Positions 1-7,745 of a stretch of 46,956 nt of DNA are shown piece by piece (positions within the stretch are counted from its first letter, which is position 1; each line of letters opens with the position of its first letter). A program made the position numbers and the translations under genes. Below the pieces are notes generated by a model that did not search any database, was not told where the DNA came from, and saw only the letters and a list, made by a program, of their open reading frames with translations. Origin of the DNA: Sutterella sp. (GTDB taxonomy: Bacteria; Pseudomonadota; Gammaproteobacteria; Burkholderiales; Burkholderiaceae_F); assembly GCF_030539355.1 (NCBI RefSeq), contig NZ_JAUNSF010000013.1:1-46956 (forward strand), given 5' to 3'.

Positions 1-268
1 CCTCGGCCGGCGGCTCCTCGGGCTGGGGCTCGGGCGAGGTCTCGGGCTGCACCGTCTCCGCGGCCATTGCGGCGGGGATGCCGCCGCCCGAGATCTGCGC
101 GAACGAGAGCGAGACCGAGGCGATCTGCCCCGCGGCCTTGTAGGTGAGACCCGGCGCCACCCAGAACACGCCCCAGAGAAGCGGCACATAGACGCAGCAG
201 GCGGCCACGAAGGAGGCGGCCGTGCGCTCAGTGTCCTTCTTTTTCTGTTGCGATGGAGAAATTTTCAT
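1..268 (-). CDS. tonB: TonB energy-transducing protein, N-terminal part (cut by window edge)
   Basis: Reading from an ATG at 268 on the minus strand gives a short polar N-terminus (MKISPSQQKKKD), one hydrophobic segment at about residues 17-38, and then a proline/glutamate-rich stretch (VQPETSPEPQPEEPP) that runs off the left edge. This is the layout of TonB: a membrane anchor followed by a rigid Pro-rich periplasmic spanner. The receptor-binding C-terminal domain lies outside the window. The start lies 41 nt inside the end of exbD, so the two are probably translationally coupled. It completes a receptor-exbB-exbD-tonB series on one strand, which implies a TonB system dedicated to this uptake locus. 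The call rests on layout and context because the diagnostic C-terminal domain is missing. Confidence 0.8.
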   Translation of the reverse strand, partial: MKISPSQQKKKDTERTAASFVAACCVYVPLLWGVFWVAPGLTYKAAGQIASVSLSFAQISGGGIPAAMAAETVQPETSPEPQPEEPPAE

Positions 269-620
269 GGTTGTGCGCCTTGAAGAGGTCAATCACCTGG
301 ATGAAGTGGTCGAACTTCGAGTTCTTGTCGATGCGCAGGAGCACGCGTTCCTCCTGGGGCATGCGGGCGACGAGTTCGCCGATCTCGTCGATCGACATCT
401 TTTCGCCGTCCCAGAAGAACGCGCCCTCGGCGTCGACCTGCACGAGACGCTGCTCGTTGGTCTGCTGCGGCGTCGTGGCGGTCTTCGACTTCGGGAGCTC
501 GATGGAGATCTCGCCCTTGGCGATGAAGGTCGAGATCGAGAGCACCATCGCGAGCAGCACGAGCATGATGTCGATGAAGGGAACGATGTTGAGCGGCTCC
601 TTCTTGGGGATCTCGATCAT
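228..620 (-). CDS. exbD: ExbD, proton-channel subunit of the TonB complex
   Basis: 130 aa, the usual ExbD/TolR size. A short cytoplasmic N-terminus (MIEIPKKEPLNIVPFID) leads into one membrane helix at about residues 12-33. This helix carries Asp17, which corresponds to the essential proton-path aspartate of the family. A small periplasmic domain follows and ends in the pattern expected for ExbD (VLLRIDKNSKFDHFIQVIDL). In the inner membrane it works with ExbB to couple the proton motive force to TonB. Its start overlaps the last codons of exbB by 4 nt, and tonB begins inside its 3' end, so exbB-exbD-tonB is a tight operon. Confidence 0.93.
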   Translation of the reverse strand: MIEIPKKEPLNIVPFIDIMLVLLAMVLSISTFIAKGEISIELPKSKTATTPQQTNEQRLVQVDAEGAFFWDGEKMSIDEIGELVARMPQEERVLLRIDKNSKFDHFIQVIDLFKAHNHENFSIATEKEGH

Positions 621-1057
621 GCCTGCGCTCCTTCAGGGGCGTTCTGCTCGTCCCAGCGCGAGGAGAGGACGTTGATCTTTCGCTGCAGACCGTTGTAGAT
701 GATGAGGGTCGGGATGGCGACGGTGAGGCCGAGCGCGGTGGCCTTCAAGGCGAGCGAGAGGCCCGTCATGATGTCCGACGCATTGATGTTTCCCGACTGG
801 CCCATGTCGTAGAACGTGATCATGATGCCGATCACGGTGCCGAGAAGGCCGACGTACGGGGCGTTGGAATAGATGATGTAGAGGGTGGTCAGGTTGTTCG
901 TGAGCGCCGTGTCGTAGTCGGTCTTCGTCGCGTACTGTTCGGGGCGGCACTTCCTCATGAACATCCAGCGCTCGATCGTGAGCCAGACGGTGATGAAGCC
1001 CATCAGGCCGAGAATGAAGAAGATGGCGTAGTCAACGCTTTCCTTGAGCAGTTCCAT
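617..1057 (-). CDS. exbB: ExbB, MotA/TolQ/ExbB-family proton channel
   Basis: 146 aa from the ATG at 1057, which is preceded by a good GAGGA ribosome-binding site. A longer in-frame start at 1090 has none. Three membrane helices are visible: residues about 9-30, one in the GLLGTVIGIMITF segment, and one in ATALGLTVAIPTLII. The last two are the conserved MotA/TolQ/ExbB signature. The protein is short compared with E. coli ExbB (244 aa). It lacks the N-terminal extension and much of the cytoplasmic loop, which is common in the compact ExbB forms next to siderophore receptors. It forms the inner-membrane proton channel with ExbD and energises TonB. Confidence 0.92.
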   Translation of the reverse strand: MELLKESVDYAIFFILGLMGFITVWLTIERWMFMRKCRPEQYATKTDYDTALTNNLTTLYIIYSNAPYVGLLGTVIGIMITFYDMGQSGNINASDIMTGLSLALKATALGLTVAIPTLIIYNGLQRKINVLSSRWDEQNAPEGAQA

Positions 1058-1127
1058 TTTTAATTTCCTCAGGTAAATGGAAGGGTTCAATGACCGGAGC
1101 TTTTTTTTGAGGCTCCTGTTTCTATGG

Positions 1128-1161
1128 CTTCGGCCCGGCCGGGATTCCGGACGGGCCGAGG
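1128..1161 (-). terminator. GC-rich hairpin between receptor gene and exbB
   Basis: The arms TCGGCCCG and CGGGCCGA, with an inner CCGG/CCGG pairing, flank a short loop. The hairpin lies 60 nt after the receptor stop codon and 70 nt before exbB. No U-tract follows on the minus strand, so it may be a partial terminator or an mRNA-stabilising hairpin that sets the receptor:ExbB ratio. Confidence 0.4.
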
Positions 1162-1217
1162 GTTCGTTCCGCTTCTCCGCGCGGGGCCTCTTCAGACCTC
1201 ACGCGGGGCGGGTTTTC

Positions 1218-3308
1218 TTAGAACGTGTAGTTGTAGGAGAACCAGAGGTTCCGCCCGTCGAGATACTCCTTGTAGAGATTGCCCCAGGTCGTGATCCCGT
1301 TGGCAGGATTGTTGTTGACCGCCTCGGTCCATTCGAGGCCCTCGTTCGTCACGTTGTTGAGCGCGATGGCGAAGTGGTGGTTCTTGTTCCAGGTGTAGTT
1401 CGCGCCGATGTCGATCTTGGTGTAGTTCTTGTACTTGTCGACGTTGGCGGTGCCCTTGTAGGACTGACGCTCGCTGTCAAGCTTCGTGGTGGACTTCACG
1501 TAGACGTTGAGGTCGTTCCAGTCGTAGTCGAGACGCGCGGTGATCGAATGACGCGGCAGTTCGTTCGGGCGCTTGGAATCGGGCCAGGTGTAGTACCTCG
1601 AGCTGCGCGTGGTAAGGTCACCCTCAAGGATCTCGGCGTGCGTGTAGGTGTAGCCGCCCTGGAAGCGGAAGCCGTAGAAGCTCTCCGTGTTGAGGAGCAG
1701 TTCCACGCCCTTGGCACGGACCTTGCCGTTGTTGATGTCCTGCGTGTCACCGGCATCATTAAGCGTGACGGTGTCAAGCTGATTCTTGAAGTCCGTCCAG
1801 AAGACGCCGAAAGTGACATTCATCACACTCGGCACCTGCACGGTGGTCGAGAGCTCCCAGCTCCAGCTTTCCTCGGGTTTCAGATCCGGGTTGCCGTATG
1901 CGGTGACACCGCGGCTGACGGAGTAGGCGCCATCGGTGAGTTTCTTGATCGCAGGCGTCTTGTAGCCGTTCGCGACGCCGCCCTTGAAGCTGATGATCTC
2001 CGAGGGCTTGTAAACAAGGTAGGCACGCGGCGAGACGTGGGTGCCGAAGATGTCCGACCAGTGCAGACGAGCGCCGGCCGTGGCAATCCACTGCTCGTTG
2101 ATGAAGTACTCGCCCTCGGCGAAACCGGCGAGCGTCGTCTGATCAAGGTCGATGTCATGCTTGAGACCGCTGACAGTGGTCGACTGGCTGTCGTTGAAGT
2201 CCTCGTAGACCGCCTCAAGGCCGGTCTGCAGCATCATGTTTCCGTAGCTGCCGAAATCAAGCGGAGTCTGCAGCTTCGTGTTGAAGGTGTAGCTCGTGCT
2301 CTCCATGATCGGGCTGCCTTTCTGTAGCGTCCAGCTTCCGGTCAGATCATCGGAATCGCTCGAATACCGACGGGTTTCCTGAAGTGAGTTGTACTGGAAA
2401 TACGTGTCAAGGGTGCCGATGTCGTAACGGCCCTGATGGCCGACGACGGCGTTGTACTTGTTCCACCAGCGATAGCTCTTGATCGAGCTGCTCGAGGTGT
2501 TCATCGCGCCGCCCTTGTAGCGGGTGTAGTCGGCGTCGAAGTAGAAGTCATTGTTCTGGTCGAACGTCAGGTCAAGGCGACCGCCGATGTTGCCGGTGAA
2601 GCCTTCCGTGGGCGAGTGAGCCGCATAGGGATTGGAGTTACTTGAGGTCGGCTTCTTGAGTTCGTAAGCGTCACGCGAGAGATAGCGCGCACGCAGCTGC
2701 AGCGAGAGCGTGTCCTCGACGAGCGGAGTGGCGAGCCAGACGTTGGTTCCCCAGCGGTTGCCGTACTTGTCGTCCTCAAAGAAGCGGGTGTAGTCAACGC
2801 CGATGGAGCCCGTGAAGCGGTCGACGTGCTTCTTCGTGATGATGTTCACCACGCCGCCCACGGAGTCCGAGCCCCAGACCGTCGAGGCCGGGCCGCGGAT
2901 CACTTCGATGCGGTCGATGGCTCCCGGCGGCGGCATGATCACGGTCGACGGATCAAAGCCGTTGTTGATCATCGAGCCCGAGGTGTTCTGCTTGCGGCCG
3001 TCAATGAGGACGAGGGTATAGCCCGAGTCAAAGCCGCGGATCGAGATCTCCGAGGCGCCCATCTTGTTCTGGGAGATGTCCACGCCCGGGACGTCACCGA
3101 TCGCGGTGCCGATGTCGATGATCGGCTTCGTGGCGAGTTCCTTCTGGGTGATGACGGAGACGCTCGCGGGCGCCTCGCGCGTGTCCTGGGCATAGCCCGA
3201 GGCGGACACGACCGAGGTGTCGAGCGTGGTGTAGCCGTCATCGGCGGCAAAGGCGGAGGTCACGGCCAGCGCGAGCGGCAGCATGACAAGAGCTTTCCTG
3301 TTCTGCAT
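1218..3308 (-). CDS. TonB-dependent outer-membrane receptor, siderophore type
   Basis: 696 aa from the ATG at 3308. An upstream in-frame start at 3488 would add 60 residues ahead of an obvious signal peptide, so it was rejected. The signal peptide is MQNRKALVMLPLALAVTSAFA. A TonB-box-like DTSVVSA follows at residues 30-36. The plug domain contains ISIRGFDSGYTLVLIDGR and VIRGPASTVWGSDSVGGVVN, both typical of FepA/CirA-type receptors. The rest is a beta-barrel ending in aromatic-rich WFSYNYTF with a terminal Phe, as barrel assembly requires. It binds and imports a ferric chelate across the outer membrane. The substrate cannot be read from sequence, but the Ceu/Vct-type ABC importer transcribed divergently suggests a catecholate or related siderophore. 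A Fur-like site overlaps its candidate promoter. Confidence 0.93.
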   Translation of the reverse strand: MQNRKALVMLPLALAVTSAFAADDGYTTLDTSVVSASGYAQDTREAPASVSVITQKELATKPIIDIGTAIGDVPGVDISQNKMGASEISIRGFDSGYTLVLIDGRKQNTSGSMINNGFDPSTVIMPPPGAIDRIEVIRGPASTVWGSDSVGGVVNIITKKHVDRFTGSIGVDYTRFFEDDKYGNRWGTNVWLATPLVEDTLSLQLRARYLSRDAYELKKPTSSNSNPYAAHSPTEGFTGNIGGRLDLTFDQNNDFYFDADYTRYKGGAMNTSSSSIKSYRWWNKYNAVVGHQGRYDIGTLDTYFQYNSLQETRRYSSDSDDLTGSWTLQKGSPIMESTSYTFNTKLQTPLDFGSYGNMMLQTGLEAVYEDFNDSQSTTVSGLKHDIDLDQTTLAGFAEGEYFINEQWIATAGARLHWSDIFGTHVSPRAYLVYKPSEIISFKGGVANGYKTPAIKKLTDGAYSVSRGVTAYGNPDLKPEESWSWELSTTVQVPSVMNVTFGVFWTDFKNQLDTVTLNDAGDTQDINNGKVRAKGVELLLNTESFYGFRFQGGYTYTHAEILEGDLTTRSSRYYTWPDSKRPNELPRHSITARLDYDWNDLNVYVKSTTKLDSERQSYKGTANVDKYKNYTKIDIGANYTWNKNHHFAIALNNVTNEGLEWTEAVNNNPANGITTWGNLYKEYLDGRNLWFSYNYTF

Positions 3309-3495
3309 TGAGAAAATTTCCGTTGGGATTTCAATGCCTTCGGAAGACGCTGAGTCGCGGCCGGGCTCCGTATTCCCTTCCGCTGCGCGTGCCCCGAAGA
3401 CACTGAAGAGGTTTGATCTGAGAGTTGAGTTCCCCGGGGCAGAGCAAGACTTAGCTTTCCCTGAGGAGCACGGCCGAATACTACCCAAGGCGAAC

Positions 3496-3514
3496 AGGAA
3501 CGATTCTCATGTAA
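3496..3514 (-). promoter_or_regulatory. Fur-like site overlapping candidate receptor promoter
   Basis: On the minus strand the sequence contains ATGAGAATCGTTC, which resembles half or more of a Fur box. It overlaps a candidate -10 (AGAATC, 3502-3507) that sits 17 nt from a -35 (TTGAAC, 3525-3530). The position fits iron repression of the receptor operon. The match is by eye and imperfect. Confidence 0.45.
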
Positions 3515-3613
3515 GTAAGTGTCCGTTCAAACCTACACAACTTTTTTACAATTTGAAATATTCATATTTTTCAATGCGTTAGATGCAAAATAGTTCAAAA
3601 ACTATAGTCTCTT

Positions 3614-3631
3614 TGTAAAGATCTCTTTACA
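3614..3631. promoter_or_regulatory. Palindrome TGTAAAG-N4-CTTTACA, candidate operator
   Basis: A perfect inverted repeat with 7-bp arms and a 4-nt spacer (ATCT) lies in the middle of the divergent promoter region. It does not look like a Fur box, so it may bind a second regulator, for example a substrate-responsive activator of siderophore uptake. No regulator gene lies next to it in this window. Confidence 0.45.
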
Positions 3632-3726
3632 CTCACTTTTCCTTAGGATTCATTGAGTTCACTGATTTTTCTGTAAATTCTTCATTTGCGATCGTTAAGT
3701 TTTGTAAGGCTAACGTAACACACGAT

Positions 3727-3746
3727 TGCGAGAAGCGTTCTCATTA
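3727..3746 (+). promoter_or_regulatory. Fur-like site upstream of ABC importer
   Basis: TGCGAGAA-GCG-TTCTCATTA is an inverted repeat (GAGAA/TTCTC) that resembles the Fur consensus AATGAGAATNATTCTCATT. It lies about 90 nt before the first permease start, where it could block transcription when iron is plentiful. Confidence 0.5.
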
Positions 3747-3837
3747 GCGTTCGTTAGGCAGAATGTTGCGATCTGCGGTTCGTCTCCCGAGAACGGGATC
3801 AGACGGACCGTCTTCGCACGTCTTCACAACAGTCCTA

Positions 3838-4887
3838 ATGACCAGATCCACCGTCGTTCTTCTCGTCCTGACGCTCATCGTGAGCGCAGCCTCGCTCTTC
3901 GTGGGCGCGGCCGACGTGACGCTCGGCAGCCTCCTCTCGGGCCACACCGAGTCGCTTGAGGTCATGCTGATCTCGCGCCTCCCGAGACTTCTCGCGATCC
4001 TCTGCACCGGCATGGGCATGAGCATCGCGGGCCTCATCATGCAGCAGCTCTGCGCGAACAAGTTCGTCTCCCCGACCACGGGCGCGACGATCTCGTCGGC
4101 GCAGCTCGGCATCCTGATCGCCCTTCTCTTCATGCCCGACTCGACGATCTGGTCGCGCGCGGCGTTCGCGTTCCTCACCTCGATCCTCGGCACCTGGGTC
4201 TTCGTCTGGTTCATCCTGCGCATGCCGATGAAGGATCCGGTGATGGTGCCGCTGATCGGCATCATGTTCGGCAACGTGATCGGCGGCACCACGAACTTCC
4301 TCGCCTTCAAGTTCGACATGACGCAGGCGCTCTCGACCTGGCTCGTGGGCCACTTCTCGCTCGTGCTGCGCGGCAACTACGAGCTCGTCTACCTCGTCGT
4401 TCCGCTCATCGCGATCGCCTGGTTCTACGCAAAGTGGTTCAACATCGTCGGCATGGGCCGCGACTTCTCGAAGAACCTCGGCGTCAACTACACCTTCGTC
4501 CTCTTCGCCGGTCTCTCGATCGCCGCGATGATCACCGCGAGCGTCGTCACCGTCGTGGGGAGCGTCTCCTACCTCGGCCTCATCGTCCCCAACCTCATCG
4601 CCATCTTCAAGGGCGATGACCTGAGGGCGACGCTCGCCGACACCGCGCTCTTCGGCGCGCTCTTCGTGCTCGTCTGCGACCTGATCGGGCGCATGCTCAT
4701 CGCACCCTACGAGCTCCCGATCGAGCTCATCATCGGCACCGTCGGCAGCCTCGTCTTCATCGTCCTCATCTTCTACCGGCTGCGCTTCGGCCGCCGCTCG
4801 ATGAACCGCGACTCGCTCCTCGAGCTCTTCGGTCTGAAGCGCGCGTCCGAGACCAGGCACGCCTGCCCCGCGGAGGCCGTGAAATGA
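3838..4887 (+). CDS. Ferric-siderophore ABC transporter permease 1 (FecCD family, CeuB/YclN/VctD type)
   Basis: 349 aa from the ATG at 3838. No clear ribosome-binding site precedes it, and a longer in-frame ATG lies at 3763. About nine hydrophobic segments are visible. Family signatures include SRLPRLLAILCTGMGMSIAGLIMQ near the N-terminus and SVSYLGLIVPNL near residue 245, which matches the FecCD loop that contacts the ATPase. It should form the inner-membrane channel with the next gene, whose start overlaps its stop (ATGA). The order permease-permease-ATPase-binding protein and the short ATPase match the Campylobacter CeuBCDE, Bacillus YclNOPQ and Vibrio VctDGCP group rather than FecBCDE. 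The last 25 residues are an unconserved cytoplasmic tail. Confidence 0.9.
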   Translation: MTRSTVVLLVLTLIVSAASLFVGAADVTLGSLLSGHTESLEVMLISRLPRLLAILCTGMGMSIAGLIMQQLCANKFVSPTTGATISSAQLGILIALLFMPDSTIWSRAAFAFLTSILGTWVFVWFILRMPMKDPVMVPLIGIMFGNVIGGTTNFLAFKFDMTQALSTWLVGHFSLVLRGNYELVYLVVPLIAIAWFYAKWFNIVGMGRDFSKNLGVNYTFVLFAGLSIAAMITASVVTVVGSVSYLGLIVPNLIAIFKGDDLRATLADTALFGALFVLVCDLIGRMLIAPYELPIELIIGTVGSLVFIVLIFYRLRFGRRSMNRDSLLELFGLKRASETRHACPAEAVK

Positions 4888-5870
4888 ACGCGCCCGCCAT
4901 TCAGAATGCCGTGAATCCGCGCCGCCGCCGGCTCATGTTCGCAATGACGGGCCTCATCGCCGTCACGCTCGTCGCCGCGGCCCTCTACCAGTTCGCCTTC
5001 GTCAATCCGAAGTTCTTCAGCTATGCGATGAACCTGCGCGCGCCCCGGCTCGCCGTCATGCTGATCGCGGGCTTCGCGATCTCCGCGGCGGCGATCGTCT
5101 TCCAGACGATCATCCGCAACAACATCGTGACGCCGTGCCTGCTCGGCATGAACTCGCTCTACCTCCTCATTCACACGGCCGTGGTGTTCTTCCTCGGGTC
5201 GGGAAGCGAGTTCGCGACGAACCCCGTGATGGCGTTCGCGGTCGACATCGTGCTGATGGGCGTCATCGCGACCTTCATCTACTACACGATCTTCCAGAAG
5301 ACGGGCGGCAACGTCCTCTACGTGCTCCTGATCGGTACGGTGCTCTCCACCTTCTTCTCGAGCATGCAGAACTCGCTCACGCGCATCATGGATCCGAATG
5401 AATACGATGCGCTGCTCAATTCCCTCGTCGCGAGCTTCACCAACGTCAACCTCGCCTGCATCATCCCGGGCGTGGTGCTTCTCGCCGCGATCGCACTGTG
5501 GCTGAGGAAGGATCTCGCGATCCTCGACGTGATCAGCCTCGGGCGCGACCAGGCGATCAGCCTCGGCGTCGACTACGAGCGGACGCTCCGCCGCCTCATG
5601 GTGGGCGTGGCCCTCTACATCGCGGTCGCCACCGCGCTCGTGGGGCCCCTCTCCTTCCTCGGCCTCATCACCGCGAACATCTCGCGCCAGCTCTTCCGCA
5701 CGTACCGCCACACGTGGCTCATCGCGGGCGCGTCCTTCGCCGGCATGTTCATCCTCGCCGCGGGCCAGTTCCTCGTTGAGCACGCCATGACCTACACCGT
5801 TCCCGTCTCCGTCTTCGTGACGATCGGCGGCGGCGTGTACTTCCTCTACCTCATCCTCACCCAGAAGTGA
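4884..5870 (+). CDS. Ferric-siderophore ABC transporter permease 2 (FecCD family, CeuC/YclO/VctG type)
   Basis: 328 aa. The start codon overlaps the upstream stop (ATGA at 4884-4887), which is typical of coupled subunits. The sequence is hydrophobic throughout. It has the FecCD N-terminal signature in a divergent form (NLRAPRLAVMLIAGFAISAAAIVFQ), NSLVASFTNVN in the middle, and the ATPase-contact region LVGPLSFLGLITANISRQLF at about residues 250-270. It should pair with permease 1 as a heterodimeric channel for the ferric chelate. A short charged N-terminus (NPRRRRLMF) is consistent with a cytoplasmic start. Confidence 0.9.
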   Translation: MNAPAIQNAVNPRRRRLMFAMTGLIAVTLVAAALYQFAFVNPKFFSYAMNLRAPRLAVMLIAGFAISAAAIVFQTIIRNNIVTPCLLGMNSLYLLIHTAVVFFLGSGSEFATNPVMAFAVDIVLMGVIATFIYYTIFQKTGGNVLYVLLIGTVLSTFFSSMQNSLTRIMDPNEYDALLNSLVASFTNVNLACIIPGVVLLAAIALWLRKDLAILDVISLGRDQAISLGVDYERTLRRLMVGVALYIAVATALVGPLSFLGLITANISRQLFRTYRHTWLIAGASFAGMFILAAGQFLVEHAMTYTVPVSVFVTIGGGVYFLYLILTQK

Positions 5871-5878
5871 TCACCTCC

Positions 5879-6634
5879 ATGCTCAGCATCCGGAATCTCA
5901 GGAAAACCTACGAGAACCAGACCGTCGTCGACGACGTGTCGCTCGAATTTCCCCACGGCAAGGTGATCTCGATGATCGGCCCGAACGGCGCGGGCAAGTC
6001 GACCGTGCTCGGCATGGTCGCGCGCCTCATCGCCCGCTCGTCGGGTCTCGTGGAGTTCCAGGGCCGCGACATCACCCGCTGGGAGAGCCGCGAGCTCGCG
6101 CGGCACCTCGCCATCCTCACGCAGGCCAACACCGTGCAGATGAAGCTCACCGTGCGCGAGCTCGTCGCCTTCGGCCGCTTCCCGCACTCGGGCTCGAACT
6201 TGTCGAAGTCCGACTGGGAGATCGTCGACCGCTCGATCAGGTACATGGAGCTCGAGGCCTTCTCCGAGCGCTTCATCGACGAGATGTCGGGCGGCCAGCG
6301 CCAGCGCGCCTTCATCGCGATGGTGCTCGCGCAGGACACCGAGTACGTGCTCCTCGACGAACCGACGAACAACCTCGACATCTATCACGCGACGCAGATG
6401 ATGAAGCTCGTGCGCCGGCTCTGCGACGAGCTCGGGAAGACCGTGATCCTGGTGCTCCACGAGATCAACCTCGCCGCCTTCTACTCCGACTACATCTGCG
6501 CCTTCAAGGACGGCCGCATCGCCGCCTGGGGGACCGTGGACGAGGTCATGACCGCCGAGACGCTCAAGTGCATCTACGGCGTCGACTTTGAGATTCACCG
6601 CATCGACGGGCGTCCGCTCGCGATCTTCCACTGA
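5879..6634 (+). CDS. Ferric-siderophore ABC transporter ATPase (CeuD/YclP/VctC type)
   Basis: 251 aa from the ATG at 5879, which matches the usual N-terminus of the family (MLSIRNLRKTY). A GTG at 5867 overlapping the upstream stop is an alternative. Motifs in order: Walker A GPNGAGKST (residues 34-42), signature MSGGQRQR (136-143), Walker B VLLDEPTNN with Asp160, and the switch histidine in LVLHEINLA. It powers import through the two permeases encoded immediately upstream. The length matches the YclP/CeuD class (about 252 aa). No parts are missing. Confidence 0.93.
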   Translation: MLSIRNLRKTYENQTVVDDVSLEFPHGKVISMIGPNGAGKSTVLGMVARLIARSSGLVEFQGRDITRWESRELARHLAILTQANTVQMKLTVRELVAFGRFPHSGSNLSKSDWEIVDRSIRYMELEAFSERFIDEMSGGQRQRAFIAMVLAQDTEYVLLDEPTNNLDIYHATQMMKLVRRLCDELGKTVILVLHEINLAAFYSDYICAFKDGRIAAWGTVDEVMTAETLKCIYGVDFEIHRIDGRPLAIFH

Positions 6635-6756
6635 ACACCACCAAAAGAGACAGATTTCCCTTTCTTATCCGGTGATTCACTTCCGGTGACCTCCTCCTTG
6701 GGGGCCCTGCGGAACCTGAAGTGAGCCCGACATTCATTTCAAGGAACGAAGAGAAA

Positions 6757-7731
6757 ATGAACTTCTCGCTCACCCGCCGCACGCTCGGCACCGCGCTTGC
6801 CGCCGCGCTCGCGGTCACCCTCCTCCCCGGCGCCGTCGCTGACGCGTCCGCCGCCGAGACCGTCACCGTGAAGAGCCTCAACAGCAAGAACCAGCCGATC
6901 GAGGTCACGGTCCCGAAGAACCCGAAGCGCATCGCCGTCGCCGACTACGCGGTGCTCGACACCCTCGACCACTGGGGTCTCGCGGGCGACCGCGTCGTCG
7001 CCCTCACGAAGGGCACGAAGCTCCCGTACCTCCCGCAGTACTTTGAGAAGGGCGGCAAGGCCAAGGACATCGGCACGCTCAAGGAACTCGACCTCGAGGG
7101 CCTGATGGCGAGCGAGCCCGACGTGATCTTCATCTCCGGCCGTCTTGCCAAGAAGTACGACGAACTCTCCCAGATCGCGCCGGTGGTCTTCATGACGACC
7201 GACCACAACAAGGGGACCTTCCAGAGCTTCTCCGAGAACTCGATGAACCTCGCGAAGATCTTCGGGAAGGAAGCCGAGGCCAAGGCCGACATCGAGCACT
7301 TCCAGGGCCGCATCGAGAGAATCCGCGAGAAGTCCGCCGGCAAGACCGCGATCGTGAGCCTCGTGACGAGCGCCCACGTGAACCTGCTCGGCACCAAGGC
7401 CCGCTGCGCCATCATCAGCAACGAGTTCGGCTTCAAGAACGTCGCCGAGGACGCCAACGCCAACCACGGCAACGAGGCCTCCTTCGAGCTCCTTCTCAAG
7501 CTCAACCCCGACTACTTCTTCGTCCTTGACCGCGACTCCGCGATCGCCCGCCCGGGCGCGAAGCTCGCGAAGGACGTGCTCGCCAACGAACTCGTCGACC
7601 GCACGAAGGCCAAGCAGGAAGGCCACATCGTCTACCTCACGCCCTCCGCGTGGTACCTCGCCGAAGGCGGCTACCACTCGATGAACGTGCAGTTCACCGA
7701 CGTCGAGAAGGCGCTCGGCATCGCTGAGTAA
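6757..7731 (+). CDS. Siderophore-binding periplasmic protein 1 (CeuE/FatB/YclQ family)
   Basis: 324 aa from the ATG at 6757, preceded by AAGGAACGAAGAG. The signal peptide (NFSLTRRTLGTALAAALAVTLLPG...) carries twin arginines, so either Tat or Sec export is possible. The two-lobed binding fold is recognisable from KNPKRIAVADYAVLDTL, GTLKELDLEGLMASEPDVIFISGR and the late NPDYFFVLDRDSAI and TPSAWYLAEGG. His237 and Tyr300 are 63 residues apart, which matches the iron-coordinating His227/Tyr288 pair known in Campylobacter CeuE (61 apart). By that comparison it should bind ferric complexes of catecholates, including incomplete (tetradentate) ones. It follows the ATPase by 122 nt and is followed at once by a paralogue. 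Confidence 0.9.
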   Translation: MNFSLTRRTLGTALAAALAVTLLPGAVADASAAETVTVKSLNSKNQPIEVTVPKNPKRIAVADYAVLDTLDHWGLAGDRVVALTKGTKLPYLPQYFEKGGKAKDIGTLKELDLEGLMASEPDVIFISGRLAKKYDELSQIAPVVFMTTDHNKGTFQSFSENSMNLAKIFGKEAEAKADIEHFQGRIERIREKSAGKTAIVSLVTSAHVNLLGTKARCAIISNEFGFKNVAEDANANHGNEASFELLLKLNPDYFFVLDRDSAIARPGAKLAKDVLANELVDRTKAKQEGHIVYLTPSAWYLAEGGYHSMNVQFTDVEKALGIAE

Positions 7732-7745
7732 TGGAGGTACGGAAC

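Larger units (their letters stand above)
3309..3837. promoter_or_regulatory. AT-rich divergent promoter region of the iron-uptake locus
   Basis: This 529-nt gap separates the minus-strand receptor operon from the plus-strand ABC importer. From about 3535 to 3725 it is much richer in A+T than the surrounding genes. It holds two Fur-like sites and one perfect 7-bp palindrome, listed separately. No convincing coding region was found inside it. Confidence 0.7.

Noticed and set aside
6668..6689. Direct repeat TCCGGTGA twice before the first binding protein gene
   Set aside because: Two 8-bp copies with no palindrome or promoter context are not enough for a regulatory call.
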